A stretch of DNA of 10,735 nt from JBLIRR01 sp049472395 (GTDB lineage: Bacteria; SZUA-182; DTGQ01; JBLIRR01): assembly GCA_049472395.1 (NCBI GenBank), contig JBLIRR010000085.1:1-10735 (forward strand), in the 5' to 3' direction. Each line of letters starts with the position of its first letter. Positions within the stretch are counted from its first letter, which is position 1. A program made the translations under genes and the position numbers. The notes beneath the pieces were generated by a model. The model did not search any database and had not been told where the DNA came from. It saw only the letters and a list, made by a program, of their open reading frames with translations. Below are positions 1 to 6,708 of this stretch, in pieces.

Positions 1-179
1 GTTTTTGCAATTTCGCGGAGCGAGCTTAGAGGTTCTTAAAAGCTGAGCGTTGAGCGAAACGAATAGCAGGAATCCCTGGCCAGTAAAACAATTGGCCATA
101 ATGAGAATTGCTGCAATTAATTGAGCGATTCTTGCCAGGGCAATCGCATGAAAGATTTCATCCTATTCGATTAACTATA
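1..179. other. Left-edge segment without a convincing gene; foldable, probably repeat-derived
   Basis: The minus strand is open from 162 to the window edge (54 codons), but its first ATG is at 97-99 and has no ribosome-binding site. I do not call it a gene. The segment can fold: CCCTGGC (74-80) pairs perfectly with GCCAGGG (134-140), while TGGCCA (77-82) can pair instead with TGGCCA (93-98). A smaller palindrome AATTGC-T-GCAATT lies at 106-118. These pairings, followed by a terminator at 180-209, suggest a structured transcript or a mobile repeat. I recognise no known RNA family. Confidence 0.3.
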
Positions 180-209
180 CCCACAGCAAGGGCATAATGT
201 GGGCTTTTT
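180..209 (+). terminator. Rho-independent terminator (plus strand)
   Basis: CCCACA (180-185) pairs with TGTGGG (198-203) around a 12-nt loop, and the stem is followed by C and five Ts (205-209). It would end a plus-strand transcript that includes the foldable segment before it or comes from beyond the left edge. No plus-strand ORF in the window ends just upstream. Confidence 0.6.
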
Positions 210-214
210 AAATT

Positions 215-262
215 AAACACAAAGGGAGCATAGAGAACACGGAGATTCATACTCCCTCTGTG
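215..262. repeat. Short dispersed-type repeat with hairpin
   Basis: The stretch has the look of degenerate 'cacaaagg...agagaacac.gag' repeats, which occur in many copies in some environmental bacterial genomes (recalled from general experience, not verified). CACGGAG (238-244) pairs with CTCTGTG (256-262) with one G-T wobble and an 11-nt loop. Only one copy lies in this window, so its repeat status is inferred. Confidence 0.3.
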
Positions 263-318
263 ATTCTTCATGCACTTGCCCTTAGATCAGATAAGGTGTA
301 GGAACTGGAGATTGATAC

Positions 319-381
319 ATGGGAGAAAAAGAAATAAAATACGGTATTTTAATTATTAGTGCAGTGGATACATCATATTAG
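319..381 (+). CDS. Possible 20-residue ORF or decayed gene start
   Basis: ATG at 319 is preceded by GGAG (307-310) at an 8-nt spacing. The reading frame stops after 20 codons at TAG (379-381), then continues in the same frame for 18 more codons to a TAA. This looks more like the beginning of a broken gene than an intact small protein. The product is not recognised. Confidence 0.15.
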   Translation: MGEKEIKYGILIISAVDTSY

Positions 382-391
382 GGGATAATTG

Positions 392-493
392 ATGAAGATG
401 AAGGTAAAATACAGCAAAAAGGAATTGCTACTCTATAAAAGAGAAAATATATTTATTTTTAGAGTTTATCACAGCGTAAGGAATCCTCCCTGA
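392..493 (+). CDS. Possible 33-residue basic small protein
   Basis: ATG at 392 follows AGGGGA (380-385) by 6 nt. The product begins MKMKVKYSKKELLLYK and is basic and hydrophobic, with no recognised motif. It overlaps, in another frame, the read-through continuation of the ORF at 319. Chance occurrence in AT-rich DNA is quite possible. Confidence 0.2.
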   Translation: MKMKVKYSKKELLLYKRENIFIFRVYHSVRNPP

Positions 494-532
494 TACTTTT
501 AGATTACCTATTGATGGATCAAATAATATCCT

Positions 533-931
533 TTATGATTTATGATTTATAAAGGATGTTTCTATTCTAAATGTCCCCACCTTCCCAAGATACAGAGAGG
601 GATAGTAATCTGTCTTATTTTTTACTGAGGTGTATCCTCCCAAATTGGGGTAGATGTGGAATACAGGTAATATGCTTCTTTTCGTTATATTTTTAGGGAA
701 CACATCTTTCCCCTTATATTGGGATGGTGTTATTTTATATTGCTCAATAGTGCGGGTCTCAGGAGCTGAGTATGGACATATTTCAAGGACCGCTTTCTTG
801 ATTTCAGAGTCTGTCCGCGTCATTTCAATATTTTGAGGATCTGATTCTGCCGATAAGCTTGAGGCAAAAAATAAAATTATAAAAAGAACCATACCTGTTG
901 TTATTATGAAGTGATATTTTGAGTAATTCAT
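533..931 (-). CDS. Small secreted protein of unknown function
   Basis: The 132-residue product starts with a Sec-type signal peptide: a short basic N-terminus, a hydrophobic core at about residues 9-24, and a likely cleavage site after SLSA at residue 28. The mature part of about 104 residues is polar, contains a single cysteine, and has no motif I recognise. The start is well supported: AAAGGAG sits 7 nt before the ATG on the minus strand. A TATAAT-like -10 box is visible at 960-965 (minus strand) without a good -35. The mature protein is presumably periplasmic or extracellular. The gene stands alone, with no close same-strand neighbour. Confidence 0.65.
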   Translation of the reverse strand: MNYSKYHFIITTGMVLFIILFFASSLSAESDPQNIEMTRTDSEIKKAVLEICPYSAPETRTIEQYKITPSQYKGKDVFPKNITKRSILPVFHIYPNLGGYTSVKNKTDYYPSLYLGKVGTFRIETSFINHKS

Positions 932-1100
932 AAGTATACTCCTTTTATAAATATATAAAATTATAAGGTATTGTCTCTTTTAGTCTTTTATGTGAGCATA
1001 AATCATACCCTTTATTAAAAAAGTCATAAAACATAGATCAAGATATTGATTTAATTAATTTTTTTAACAAGAGCTATCCATAAATCAATAAGAGTGAACA

Positions 1101-1153
1101 ACAAAATTGTATTAAATGCAAATACAATTTTGTAATTTAAACCAATTTTGTAA
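1101..1153. promoter_or_regulatory. 13-bp inverted repeat plus 11-bp direct repeat, operator-like
   Basis: ACAAAATTGTATT (1101-1113) is the exact inverse of AATACAATTTTGT (1121-1133), with a 7-nt spacer. The half-site CAATTTTGTAA occurs at 1125-1135 and again at 1143-1153. The cluster lies 170-220 bp upstream of the minus-strand gene at 533-931. There is no T-run of terminator type, so a protein-binding site is the better guess. The regulator is unknown. Confidence 0.35.
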
Positions 1154-1255
1154 GCGAACAGGCTATGGCCACCATTTCCCTTTTTGCTCATCTCTAAATC
1201 AGAAATTTTTGGATATTATTCTTTGCCTCTATCATATTTCTTTATGCTTGTGGGT

Positions 1256-1341
1256 TGTCAAAATGTCATCATTAAACTATATCAATACGTTATAGCATTT
1301 CTAGCATCATTTATAAATTGTTGAAAAAATCGATATAACCC
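1256..1341. repeat. Diverged intergenic repeat, copy 1
   Basis: The first 32 bases match 5752-5783 closely; both contain ATCATTAAAC followed by ATATCAAT. Weaker similarity continues to a shared AAATT...AAAAA...ATATAA stretch. Both copies lie in the same orientation, roughly 220-330 bp upstream of minus-strand genes for exported proteins. They could be duplicated regulatory DNA or remnants of a small mobile repeat. Confidence 0.4.
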
Positions 1342-1365
1342 ATATTCAATAAACTATGTGATAAC

Positions 1366-1645
1366 TAGTGGTTCATTTTAATATAACGCAACACCCAACA
1401 GCGGAATGGACTGCTCGGCAGTTAGTCGAAGCTTTCCCATACGATACAGCCCCTAAATATCTTCTTCGGGATCGAGATAGCATATATGGCCAAGTATTTC
1501 AGAATCGAGTGAAAAACATGGGCACAAAAGAAGTGAAGATCGCACCGCGAAGTCCATGGCAAAACCCTTATGTTGAAAGGCTTATAGGCTCCATAAGGCG
1601 CGAGTGTCTTGATCACATAATCGTATTGAATGAGCGACATCTTAA
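1366..1645 (+). pseudogene. Truncated rve-type (IS3/IS481-like) transposase fragment
   Basis: The open frame at 1368-1673 covers only the C-terminal half of a DDE integrase-core domain. The second acidic residue lies in RDRDSIYG (about residues 34-41) and the catalytic glutamate in NPYVERLIGS (Glu70). The DNA matches the insertion sequence at 8635-9718, at roughly nine in ten bases, starting at AGTGGTTCATTT and ending near CATCTTA (about 1645). The last codons of the open frame therefore come from the neighbouring DNA. The N-terminal helix-turn-helix region, the first catalytic Asp and both element ends are missing. The GTG at 1368 is only the first possible start codon and has no ribosome-binding site. 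Unlike the right-hand copy, this piece keeps the correct reading frame at the site where that copy lost 2 bp. Confidence 0.85.
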
Positions 1646-1662
1646 ACGTCACCTAACACTTT

Positions 1663-2406
1663 TTATTCTGTAGCGGGATTTTTGCTCGTTTGTATCTTTC
1701 TGCTTTTTCTGAGATTTTTCCAAAACGGCTTATGAAGAAAGCTCTTTTCATCGAGCTCGCAAAGTTGTCTAAACAGTGGTTTGGTGACAGTGAAAGCGAG
1801 GATGTTTTGGGGAATGAACTGGCGCATCGCAACGTCAGTTGAACCTATGATGGCCTGTGGGATGCTCAAGTTTCCGAATAGTGACACTAGCTCCATGCAC
1901 CCTGATCCGAATGGAGCAAGGACCGGCGGTGGATCACCGGGTGCTGTGTTATACTGGGCGCCAAGCATGAGCACGCTCAATTGGTCAGGATTCACAAAGA
2001 AAGTGACGGTCTTGAGAAAATCATACTGCCTCTCCCGGAGTGGTCCAATGAGAATGTTTGGATAGTTCTGTATGTAAGGATTTTGGTGACCGATCCATTG
2101 GCGCATCAAATCACGCGATGATTTCAAACCTTCTCCGTCGACAAGAAATTTGACAAGATCATCAACTGACCTTGTGCTGGCGTTGCAAAGACTGTGGCCC
2201 GCTCCTTTACAGCCGAAATTGTCTTTTCTGATAAGGAGCGTTTCACCCTTCAGCCAGTTCTCAAAGAAGGAAAAAACACAGACCTGCTTGCCGGGCGATG
2301 GTTCTACCAAAGGGCGAAATGGCTCTGCCGCAGGTGCATCATAAAAACCAATGAGTGGGCCGCGGATGCCGGTGACATCTAAGAGGTTGATGGGATTGGA
2401 TTGCAT
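1663..2406 (-). CDS. DUF169 (COG2043) family protein
   Basis: The 247-residue length is typical of DUF169 proteins, a family of unknown function found in anaerobic bacteria and archaea. Matching features are the N-terminal segment with a C-x7-C pair (Cys66 and Cys74, in FGCKGAGHSLC), the central 'NILIGPLRE...VTFFVNPDQLSVLMLGAQY' type block (about residues 117-152), and the C-terminal block after Cys170 ending in a VTKPLFRQL motif. There is no signal peptide, so it is probably cytoplasmic. AAGGAGG lies 5 nt before the ATG. The gene follows the Kelch/TIG lipoprotein on the same strand after 152 bp, so co-transcription is possible. Its stop codon is less than 20 bp from the breakpoint of the transposase fragment, and its basic C-terminal tail (KNLRKSRKIQTSKNPATE) may have been altered there. 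Family assignment is from memory of conserved blocks. Confidence 0.75.
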   Translation of the reverse strand: MQSNPINLLDVTGIRGPLIGFYDAPAAEPFRPLVEPSPGKQVCVFSFFENWLKGETLLIRKDNFGCKGAGHSLCNASTRSVDDLVKFLVDGEGLKSSRDLMRQWIGHQNPYIQNYPNILIGPLRERQYDFLKTVTFFVNPDQLSVLMLGAQYNTAPGDPPPVLAPFGSGCMELVSLFGNLSIPQAIIGSTDVAMRQFIPQNILAFTVTKPLFRQLCELDEKSFLHKPFWKNLRKSRKIQTSKNPATE

Positions 2407-2515
2407 TACTTCCTCCTTATTTTATGGCCTCACTTGACCACTCATCATGCACTATGTGATACACAACTCACAAAATTTCCATTAAATACCAGCATCCAGA
2501 ATCGTTCAACCTCTG

Positions 2516-2541
2516 AAAACTTAATTCAAATGTTAAGTTTT
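2516..2541. terminator. AT-rich hairpin between lipoprotein and DUF169 genes
   Basis: AAAACTTAA (2516-2524) pairs with TTAAGTTTT (2533-2541), giving 9 bp with an 8-nt loop just after the lipoprotein stop codon. On the minus strand it is followed by only four Ts and the stem is GC-poor, so any termination would be weak and read-through into the DUF169 gene is possible. Confidence 0.3.
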
Positions 2542-2558
2542 TGCCGAATAAAGTCCGG

Positions 2559-5531
2559 CTAGAACGGTATCTTTTCAACTGTATCTGTTACTGTTACCGG
2601 ATTGCCCGAATTCGAAGTTTGTCCGCCTATCACATACATATATGAATTAACCGTCACCATTGCATGGAATGCTCTTGGAGTATTCGGCTTTGCCGAGGCT
2701 GATGCCCAACTGATCAGAGCTCCGGTCAAATCAATGTCGCCCCGGTTAACTGCATTTGTGGGAGTTTGATTCCTAATACCACAAATAGTATACATCGAAC
2801 CATTCCCAACAATCCCTGAAAGACCATAGTACCCTTGGGGATCAGATGCAGTAACATTCCAGGTGCCGAGACTGCCGTCATTCGGATCTATCAGAGCGCC
2901 TTTAATCGTTGATTCTGCTGCTCCTGCAACCATTCCCTGCATTGGATATAAATATGTCGTATCCCCTGTAAGATCTGGATGCGTCTGAATATCTGCCACC
3001 GATACCGCCAAGTACATCCTAGCAATAGGGACGGTATTTGTCTCGGTGACCCAGGTATCAAGATCAGCATTTGCAAGAACAGATGTTCTATACACCGTAT
3101 CGAGGTCCGATGCCCCATTATTCCCGCATACAACATACACATATTCAGTAACTTTCACCCTGACCTTCATTATTCCAAAACCATATCGTGCCTCAGGAAG
3201 CCCGCTCGCAAGTTGGGTCCAATTCCCAATCGTACCGATAGGTATCGGTACCATCTTACCAGAAGGTGGGGAGATCTTACCGTCGACGGGCGCTTCCGTC
3301 CCCGCTTCAAGGCCCGAGTCTATAAAACTGGTTGTCATGATGTCTGACTTTATCAATACCCCCCCTCCTGTAGCCATACCACGGTAAATCCTATAGCCCA
3401 GGGCCTCATCTTTACCCTCCCAATCCAGGGAAACTGCGTTATCCCCTGACTGATCTGAAACATTAACCTGTATCTCAGAACAGGGAAGGGTTTCACCCCT
3501 TTCAGTGATAGCAGATACCTGGTAGAAATAGGTACCGCTGGCAAGTGACCCACCAGTAACCGTAAACCTTTCACCAGTAAGATCTGTCGGACCGGCTGCA
3601 TAGGTAAGCACGCTGCCAGTATCTGTATATTCTGTGGCAATGATCTTATCGGCAATGAGATATACATCGTCAGAGGTCTGATCTGCTGACTCAGACCTAT
3701 AGAGAGTATAGTATAATGCATCCTCCTGCGAAGGCCAGCTTATATCAATAGCGCCTCCTCCCCCGGTGGAGAGATCTACACTTACCGGGGCGCTCTGAGC
3801 AGACTCACCACCTTCATAGACCGCGGTCACCCCATAGTACCATCTCCCGTCACCAAGCGTCCCCGCATCTGCGCTCTGAGCTGCTGTGACTGTGTCATCA
3901 AACCTCTTGGTAATAATTGTATAAGAGCCATCATCAGTAAAGGTGTTTGAAGAGACATTCTCATATAAGAGATGTTCTCTTCCCATTCTTCCGTTCGCTT
4001 CATCCACCCTGTAAATATTGTAACCATTGGCATCAGCCACACTATCCCAGTCTAACTGCACTGAACCGGCAGATGAGAGCTTAACTGTGGCGATATCACT
4101 GGCCAGGCCTTCCCCATCCGGCAGCATGGCAGACACTCTGTATATCCAATTTCCTTCAGCCAGCGATCCGCTTTCATAAACGGCAGTTGCTGTGAGATTA
4201 TCAGGCTGCGTTGAGGTAGGAAAAATACGGGCTCTCTCAATGCTCGATAGCGCATCGCCTGTAGAATCCTTTCCTCCAATCGCGTAAAGGTAAGACACCC
4301 CGGCAGCATCAGCCACTGAGATAAGCCCAAATTCCTTCCGGGCACTGTTCAAAGGTTTGGTCAGCCTCCATTTGCTAAGGTTAGCGAAAATATCCGATAA
4401 TGAATACTCAACGCTTGAGAAGATATTATTTTCATCATTTCCGCCAACTACATAGATAAATGAGTTGCCTATATCGTCCTTGCCCACTGTTGCACAATGC
4501 CCGCGCCTTCCGAACAGCAGGTTTTTCCCGCAGTCGATGAAGGGGCCGGCATCCCCCAATTTTCCCTCGGCCGAGGAATTAAGTTTCAAACTGCTATAGG
4601 GTGAGTACTGATCATCAGGATTGAACACAGAAATAACATAGACTCCTTGTCCCAATCCCCCGGAAACGATACATTGAAGCTCACTAGAGGAATTAAAGGT
4701 GACTGGTGTTAGTGGTATTTTCTGAATATTTTCCGGATCATCACTCAGATACACCGCGCATCCGTCGATAAAATTCATGCCGGTTATCGTCAGCTCCCCG
4801 CCGTTAGTAGCGGTCATCGCCGTCGGGCTAATCTCTGTAATCTCAGGCACAGCTGAGACAGAGACCATAAAGGCATTATCTAAGCTTCCCCTCAAAGTAT
4901 CCGGATTTATCACTGTTATTCCATAGGTACCCGCTGCGATTTCAGCCGGAACAATAGCGGTAAGGGAGGTGGAATTAATAAACGCAATATTCTCAGCAGA
5001 GGTGTTAAGGTCTGTCCCGATTATTACCTGAGGGGTGGACACGAAATTTTCACCGGTAATGGTTATCCTTGTCTCCTCCTCGTTCCACCCGGAAGAGGGT
5101 GTGACTGAAAGAACTGTGGGCGGAGGATTCCCGGTGATCTCAAAGCCATCAGTAACTATAGTACTTGAGCCTTCGGGATTGGTTATCTTAATATCATATA
5201 GACCAACGGCAAAATCCGCCGGAATGATAGAGAAGCTAATACTGGTTTCAGAAATAAAGGTGACGTTCGAAGCATTAATCAGTGTAGCAGCCCCTCCCTC
5301 ATCGATAAGTTCTACCACTGGGATATTAATGAAACTTACACCATCCATTGTTATTGTTTCAGCTTCAGTAATTCCCTGATACATAATAACTGGCACTATC
5401 GAATTAATGATCGGTGGAGAGGCGGAACTCGCCGCGTCTCCTCCTGCTCCTCCACATGCTTGCAAAAACAAGGAAAGAGATATGGCTGACAGTAGTGCTA
5501 AAATGGCTAAATAATACATTTTGCCTTTCAT
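2559..5531 (-). CDS. Large surface lipoprotein with IPT/TIG, Kelch and fibronectin-III-like repeats
   Basis: The product is 990 residues. A lipoprotein signal (basic start, hydrophobic residues 6-23, lipobox LQAC with Cys26) is followed by Gly, so outer-membrane or surface anchoring is likely. Three IPT/TIG-like immunoglobulin domains follow (about 39-134, 136-226, 228-320), each with an 'ITITGxNF' or similar strand and a 'GxYxIxVxNP' strand. Two Kelch-type blades come next (about 340-436, with VVGG 361-364 and AIGG 417-420). Then come three fibronectin-III-like repeats (about 445-545, 548-645, 652-745), each with a 'G[ST]LxxGxxxYxV[ST]A' strand and a '[LI][DS]W...Y.[LI]YR' strand. Four more Kelch-like blades (about 770-990, ending with VIGG 967-970) finish the protein. 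The likely role is binding or display at the cell surface; no catalytic motif is visible. AAAAGGAG lies 6 nt before the ATG. A DUF169 gene follows on the same strand. Confidence 0.85.
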   Translation of the reverse strand: MKGKMYYLAILALLSAISLSLFLQACGGAGGDAASSASPPIINSIVPVIMYQGITEAETITMDGVSFINIPVVELIDEGGAATLINASNVTFISETSISFSIIPADFAVGLYDIKITNPEGSSTIVTDGFEITGNPPPTVLSVTPSSGWNEEETRITITGENFVSTPQVIIGTDLNTSAENIAFINSTSLTAIVPAEIAAGTYGITVINPDTLRGSLDNAFMVSVSAVPEITEISPTAMTATNGGELTITGMNFIDGCAVYLSDDPENIQKIPLTPVTFNSSSELQCIVSGGLGQGVYVISVFNPDDQYSPYSSLKLNSSAEGKLGDAGPFIDCGKNLLFGRRGHCATVGKDDIGNSFIYVVGGNDENNIFSSVEYSLSDIFANLSKWRLTKPLNSARKEFGLISVADAAGVSYLYAIGGKDSTGDALSSIERARIFPTSTQPDNLTATAVYESGSLAEGNWIYRVSAMLPDGEGLASDIATVKLSSAGSVQLDWDSVADANGYNIYRVDEANGRMGREHLLYENVSSNTFTDDGSYTIITKRFDDTVTAAQSADAGTLGDGRWYYGVTAVYEGGESAQSAPVSVDLSTGGGGAIDISWPSQEDALYYTLYRSESADQTSDDVYLIADKIIATEYTDTGSVLTYAAGPTDLTGERFTVTGGSLASGTYFYQVSAITERGETLPCSEIQVNVSDQSGDNAVSLDWEGKDEALGYRIYRGMATGGGVLIKSDIMTTSFIDSGLEAGTEAPVDGKISPPSGKMVPIPIGTIGNWTQLASGLPEARYGFGIMKVRVKVTEYVYVVCGNNGASDLDTVYRTSVLANADLDTWVTETNTVPIARMYLAVSVADIQTHPDLTGDTTYLYPMQGMVAGAAESTIKGALIDPNDGSLGTWNVTASDPQGYYGLSGIVGNGSMYTICGIRNQTPTNAVNRGDIDLTGALISWASASAKPNTPRAFHAMVTVNSYMYVIGGQTSNSGNPVTVTDTVEKIPF

Positions 5532-5688
5532 ACTATTCTCCTTTTCAAAAAACAGTTGAGAGATTCTGCCTTCTTATTGAAAACAATACTCTATTAAATA
5601 AACCTCTATAAATTTATATAATACTATTCGGCAGGCTGGTAAATTTCTTTCCTTGATTTTTATTCACAAATCTTAGCTCTATTCTACT

Positions 5689-5702
5689 GTTGTTTTAACA
5701 AC
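5689..5702. promoter_or_regulatory. 14-bp operator-like inverted repeat
   Basis: GTTGTT and AACAAC are exact inverse arms around a 2-nt centre, about 160 bp upstream of the lipoprotein start. A second palindrome, AGGTATACCT, lies at 5736-5745. These are dyads of the size recognised by dimeric repressors, but neither matches a regulator site I can name. Confidence 0.25.
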
Positions 5703-5751
5703 TATTGAAGTTCCTGTAATTAATCTGCGTAAGGCAGGTATACCTATCATT

Positions 5752-5842
5752 TGTTGAAATGCTATCATTAAACAATATCAATTAGATATATAAATACTAA
5801 ATTTTATTTAAAATTATTCAAAAACTCTATATATAAGGTTGG
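5752..5842. repeat. Diverged intergenic repeat, copy 2
   Basis: This is the partner of 1256-1341, in the same orientation. The best-conserved part is at 5752-5783 (shared ATCATTAAAC and ATATCAAT), with weaker AT-rich similarity beyond. It lies upstream of the minus-strand lipoprotein gene and also upstream of the small plus-strand ORF at 5923. Confidence 0.4.
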
Positions 5843-5922
5843 GATGCTCTTCCGCTAATACTTTGAAAATATAACTACTACCTGTAGTGCTTTTATTTTA
5901 TGATGTCACTGGGGGTGAAATT

Positions 5923-6036
5923 ATGAGAAAAGCACAAAATTGGAATCAACCTTATCCTAATAAAGACTGTAACACTACAGCGACATTTCTTATTGATCCA
6001 AGATCGTCAATAGCTTATTTCCTTGATATAAGTTGA
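5923..6036 (+). CDS. Possible 37-residue small protein with a strong ribosome-binding site
   Basis: ATG at 5923 is preceded by GGGGGTGA (5911-5918), a 7-of-8 match to the ideal GGAGGTGA, ending 4 nt before the start. This is one of the best ribosome-binding sites in the window. The product begins MRKAQNWNQPYPNKDCN, is polar with one cysteine, ends with a short hydrophobic stretch, and has no membrane helix or motif I recognise. No same-strand gene is close. It could be a real small protein or the surviving start of a lost gene. Confidence 0.35.
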   Translation: MRKAQNWNQPYPNKDCNTTATFLIDPRSSIAYFLDIS

Positions 6037-6145
6037 TATTCAGAAATCGTCATATACTATGCGAGCTCAGATATAAATATGTGAGTCATCACCCATGTTT
6101 CAAGTTGATGAAAATTTAGACGCAGATTTAAGGAGGATTTCAAGC

Positions 6146-6310
6146 TCACATTGCATATTTTTCCCAGATTTCACTATTATTGATGTATGTTATAATGCCA
6201 CGAATCATATCGACTTCTCTTATTTTTATCCCAGACAATGTTCCCTCCCTTTGTATTCTTTTAAGCTCAGCTTCCCTCGGATACCCAATAACCACCGTGA
6301 CATCATAAAG
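6146..6310 (-). pseudogene. Decayed minus-strand gene, piece B (unrecognised)
   Basis: Read on the minus strand, 53 codons are open between a TAG (6308-6310) and a TGA (6146-6148). The translation is protein-like in composition: it begins RLYDVTVVIGYPREAELK and continues with IKIREVDMIRGIITYI and an EIWEKY end. There is no start codon near its beginning. In a neighbouring frame the preceding stretch (about 6311-6378) reads EYPYRLWGKGEIILTLHRGF, so a single frameshift near 6300 would join the two. The antisense frame (6095-6358) has no ribosome-binding site. I do not recognise the family. Confidence 0.3.
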
Positions 6311-6429
6311 CCTCTATGCAGGGTGAGAATAATTTCACCTTTCCCCCAAAGTCGGTAGGGATATTCAATATAAAATGCGCAGTATAAAGAAATTAATTTA
6401 TAATAACTACAGTAATAAATTTACCTTAT

Positions 6430-6612
6430 TTATTCTAATTGCACAAGTATAGATACTGCTCTAATCTCAAATATCCCATACTTCTGATTACATATCTCTT
6501 CCAATGCCCTATTTTTTAATCTTCTCCATCTATATTTGGGATATAGCGTGGTAAAAATTTCTTTAGTATATTTGCTCGAAATTTTCCTTTTTTCTGCAAT
6601 AAAAAGGAAAAA
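6430..6612 (-). pseudogene. Decayed minus-strand gene, piece A (unrecognised)
   Basis: Sixty codons are open on the minus strand between a TAG (6613-6615) and a TAA (6430-6432), with no ATG, GTG or TTG start near the beginning. The Lys/Arg/Glu-rich translation includes YPKYRWRRLKNRALEEICNQ and ends in ILVQLE, more like real protein than random AT-rich sequence. It lies on the same strand as piece B and about 120 bp from it, so both may be parts of one dead gene. Its first codons overlap repeat unit 1 at 6584-6622. A chance ORF is possible. Confidence 0.3.
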
Positions 6613-6692
6613 CTATAAAGAACAAAATAAAAAATTTAATTATATTTCCAAAGTTCCTTTTTTCTGCAACCAACAGGAAAAATTATAAAGAA
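6584..6692. repeat. Two 39-bp direct repeats with 70-bp period, hairpin-forming
   Basis: Units at 6584-6622 and 6654-6692 share TTCCTTTTTTCTGCAA, then AGGAAAAA, then TATAAAGAA, differing mainly in the centre. In unit 1, TTCCTTTTT (6584-6592) and AAAAAGGAA (6601-6609) form a perfect 9-bp stem with an 8-nt loop; in unit 2 the stem is weaker. The repeats lie 190-290 bp upstream of the acidic protein gene at 6877. Confidence 0.55.
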
Positions 6693-6708
6693 GGAAGAAT
6701 AAATTAAG

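Larger units (their letters stand above)
932..1365. other. AT-rich intergenic region
   Basis: There is no ORF with a ribosome-binding site here. The region contains the promoter side of the minus-strand gene at 533-931, an operator-like inverted and direct repeat (1101-1153), and one copy of a diverged repeat of about 85 bp (1256-1341). Its right end is the breakpoint of the transposase fragment at about 1366. Confidence 0.6.
5532..5922. other. AT-rich intergenic region, promoter side of the lipoprotein gene
   Basis: No gene is seen. The region holds the minus-strand promoter area of the lipoprotein gene (very AT-rich around 5595-5630, but no clean -35/-10 pair). It also holds the inverted repeat GTTGTT-TT-AACAAC (5689-5702), the 10-bp palindrome AGGTATACCT (5736-5745) and copy 2 of the diverged repeat (5752-5842). 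Confidence 0.55.

Noticed and set aside
1781..2382. Plus-strand ORFs opposite the DUF169 gene
   Set aside because: The minus frame has a strong ribosome-binding site and recognisable family blocks; the plus frames have neither.
2891..4345. Several minus-strand ORFs of 70-120 codons inside the lipoprotein gene, and plus-strand ORFs opposite it
   Set aside because: All lie within the 990-codon gene in other frames and lack their own ribosome-binding sites. The main frame has clear domain repeats throughout.
6095..6358. Plus-strand ORF of 87 codons
   Set aside because: It has no ribosome-binding site. Its codons are the exact antisense of the more protein-like minus-strand frame at 6146-6310, and its composition (many Phe, Ser, Pro, Cys) is that of a shadow.
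6584..6692. CRISPR-like array
   Set aside because: There are only two units, they are imperfect, and no cas genes or further repeats are near.
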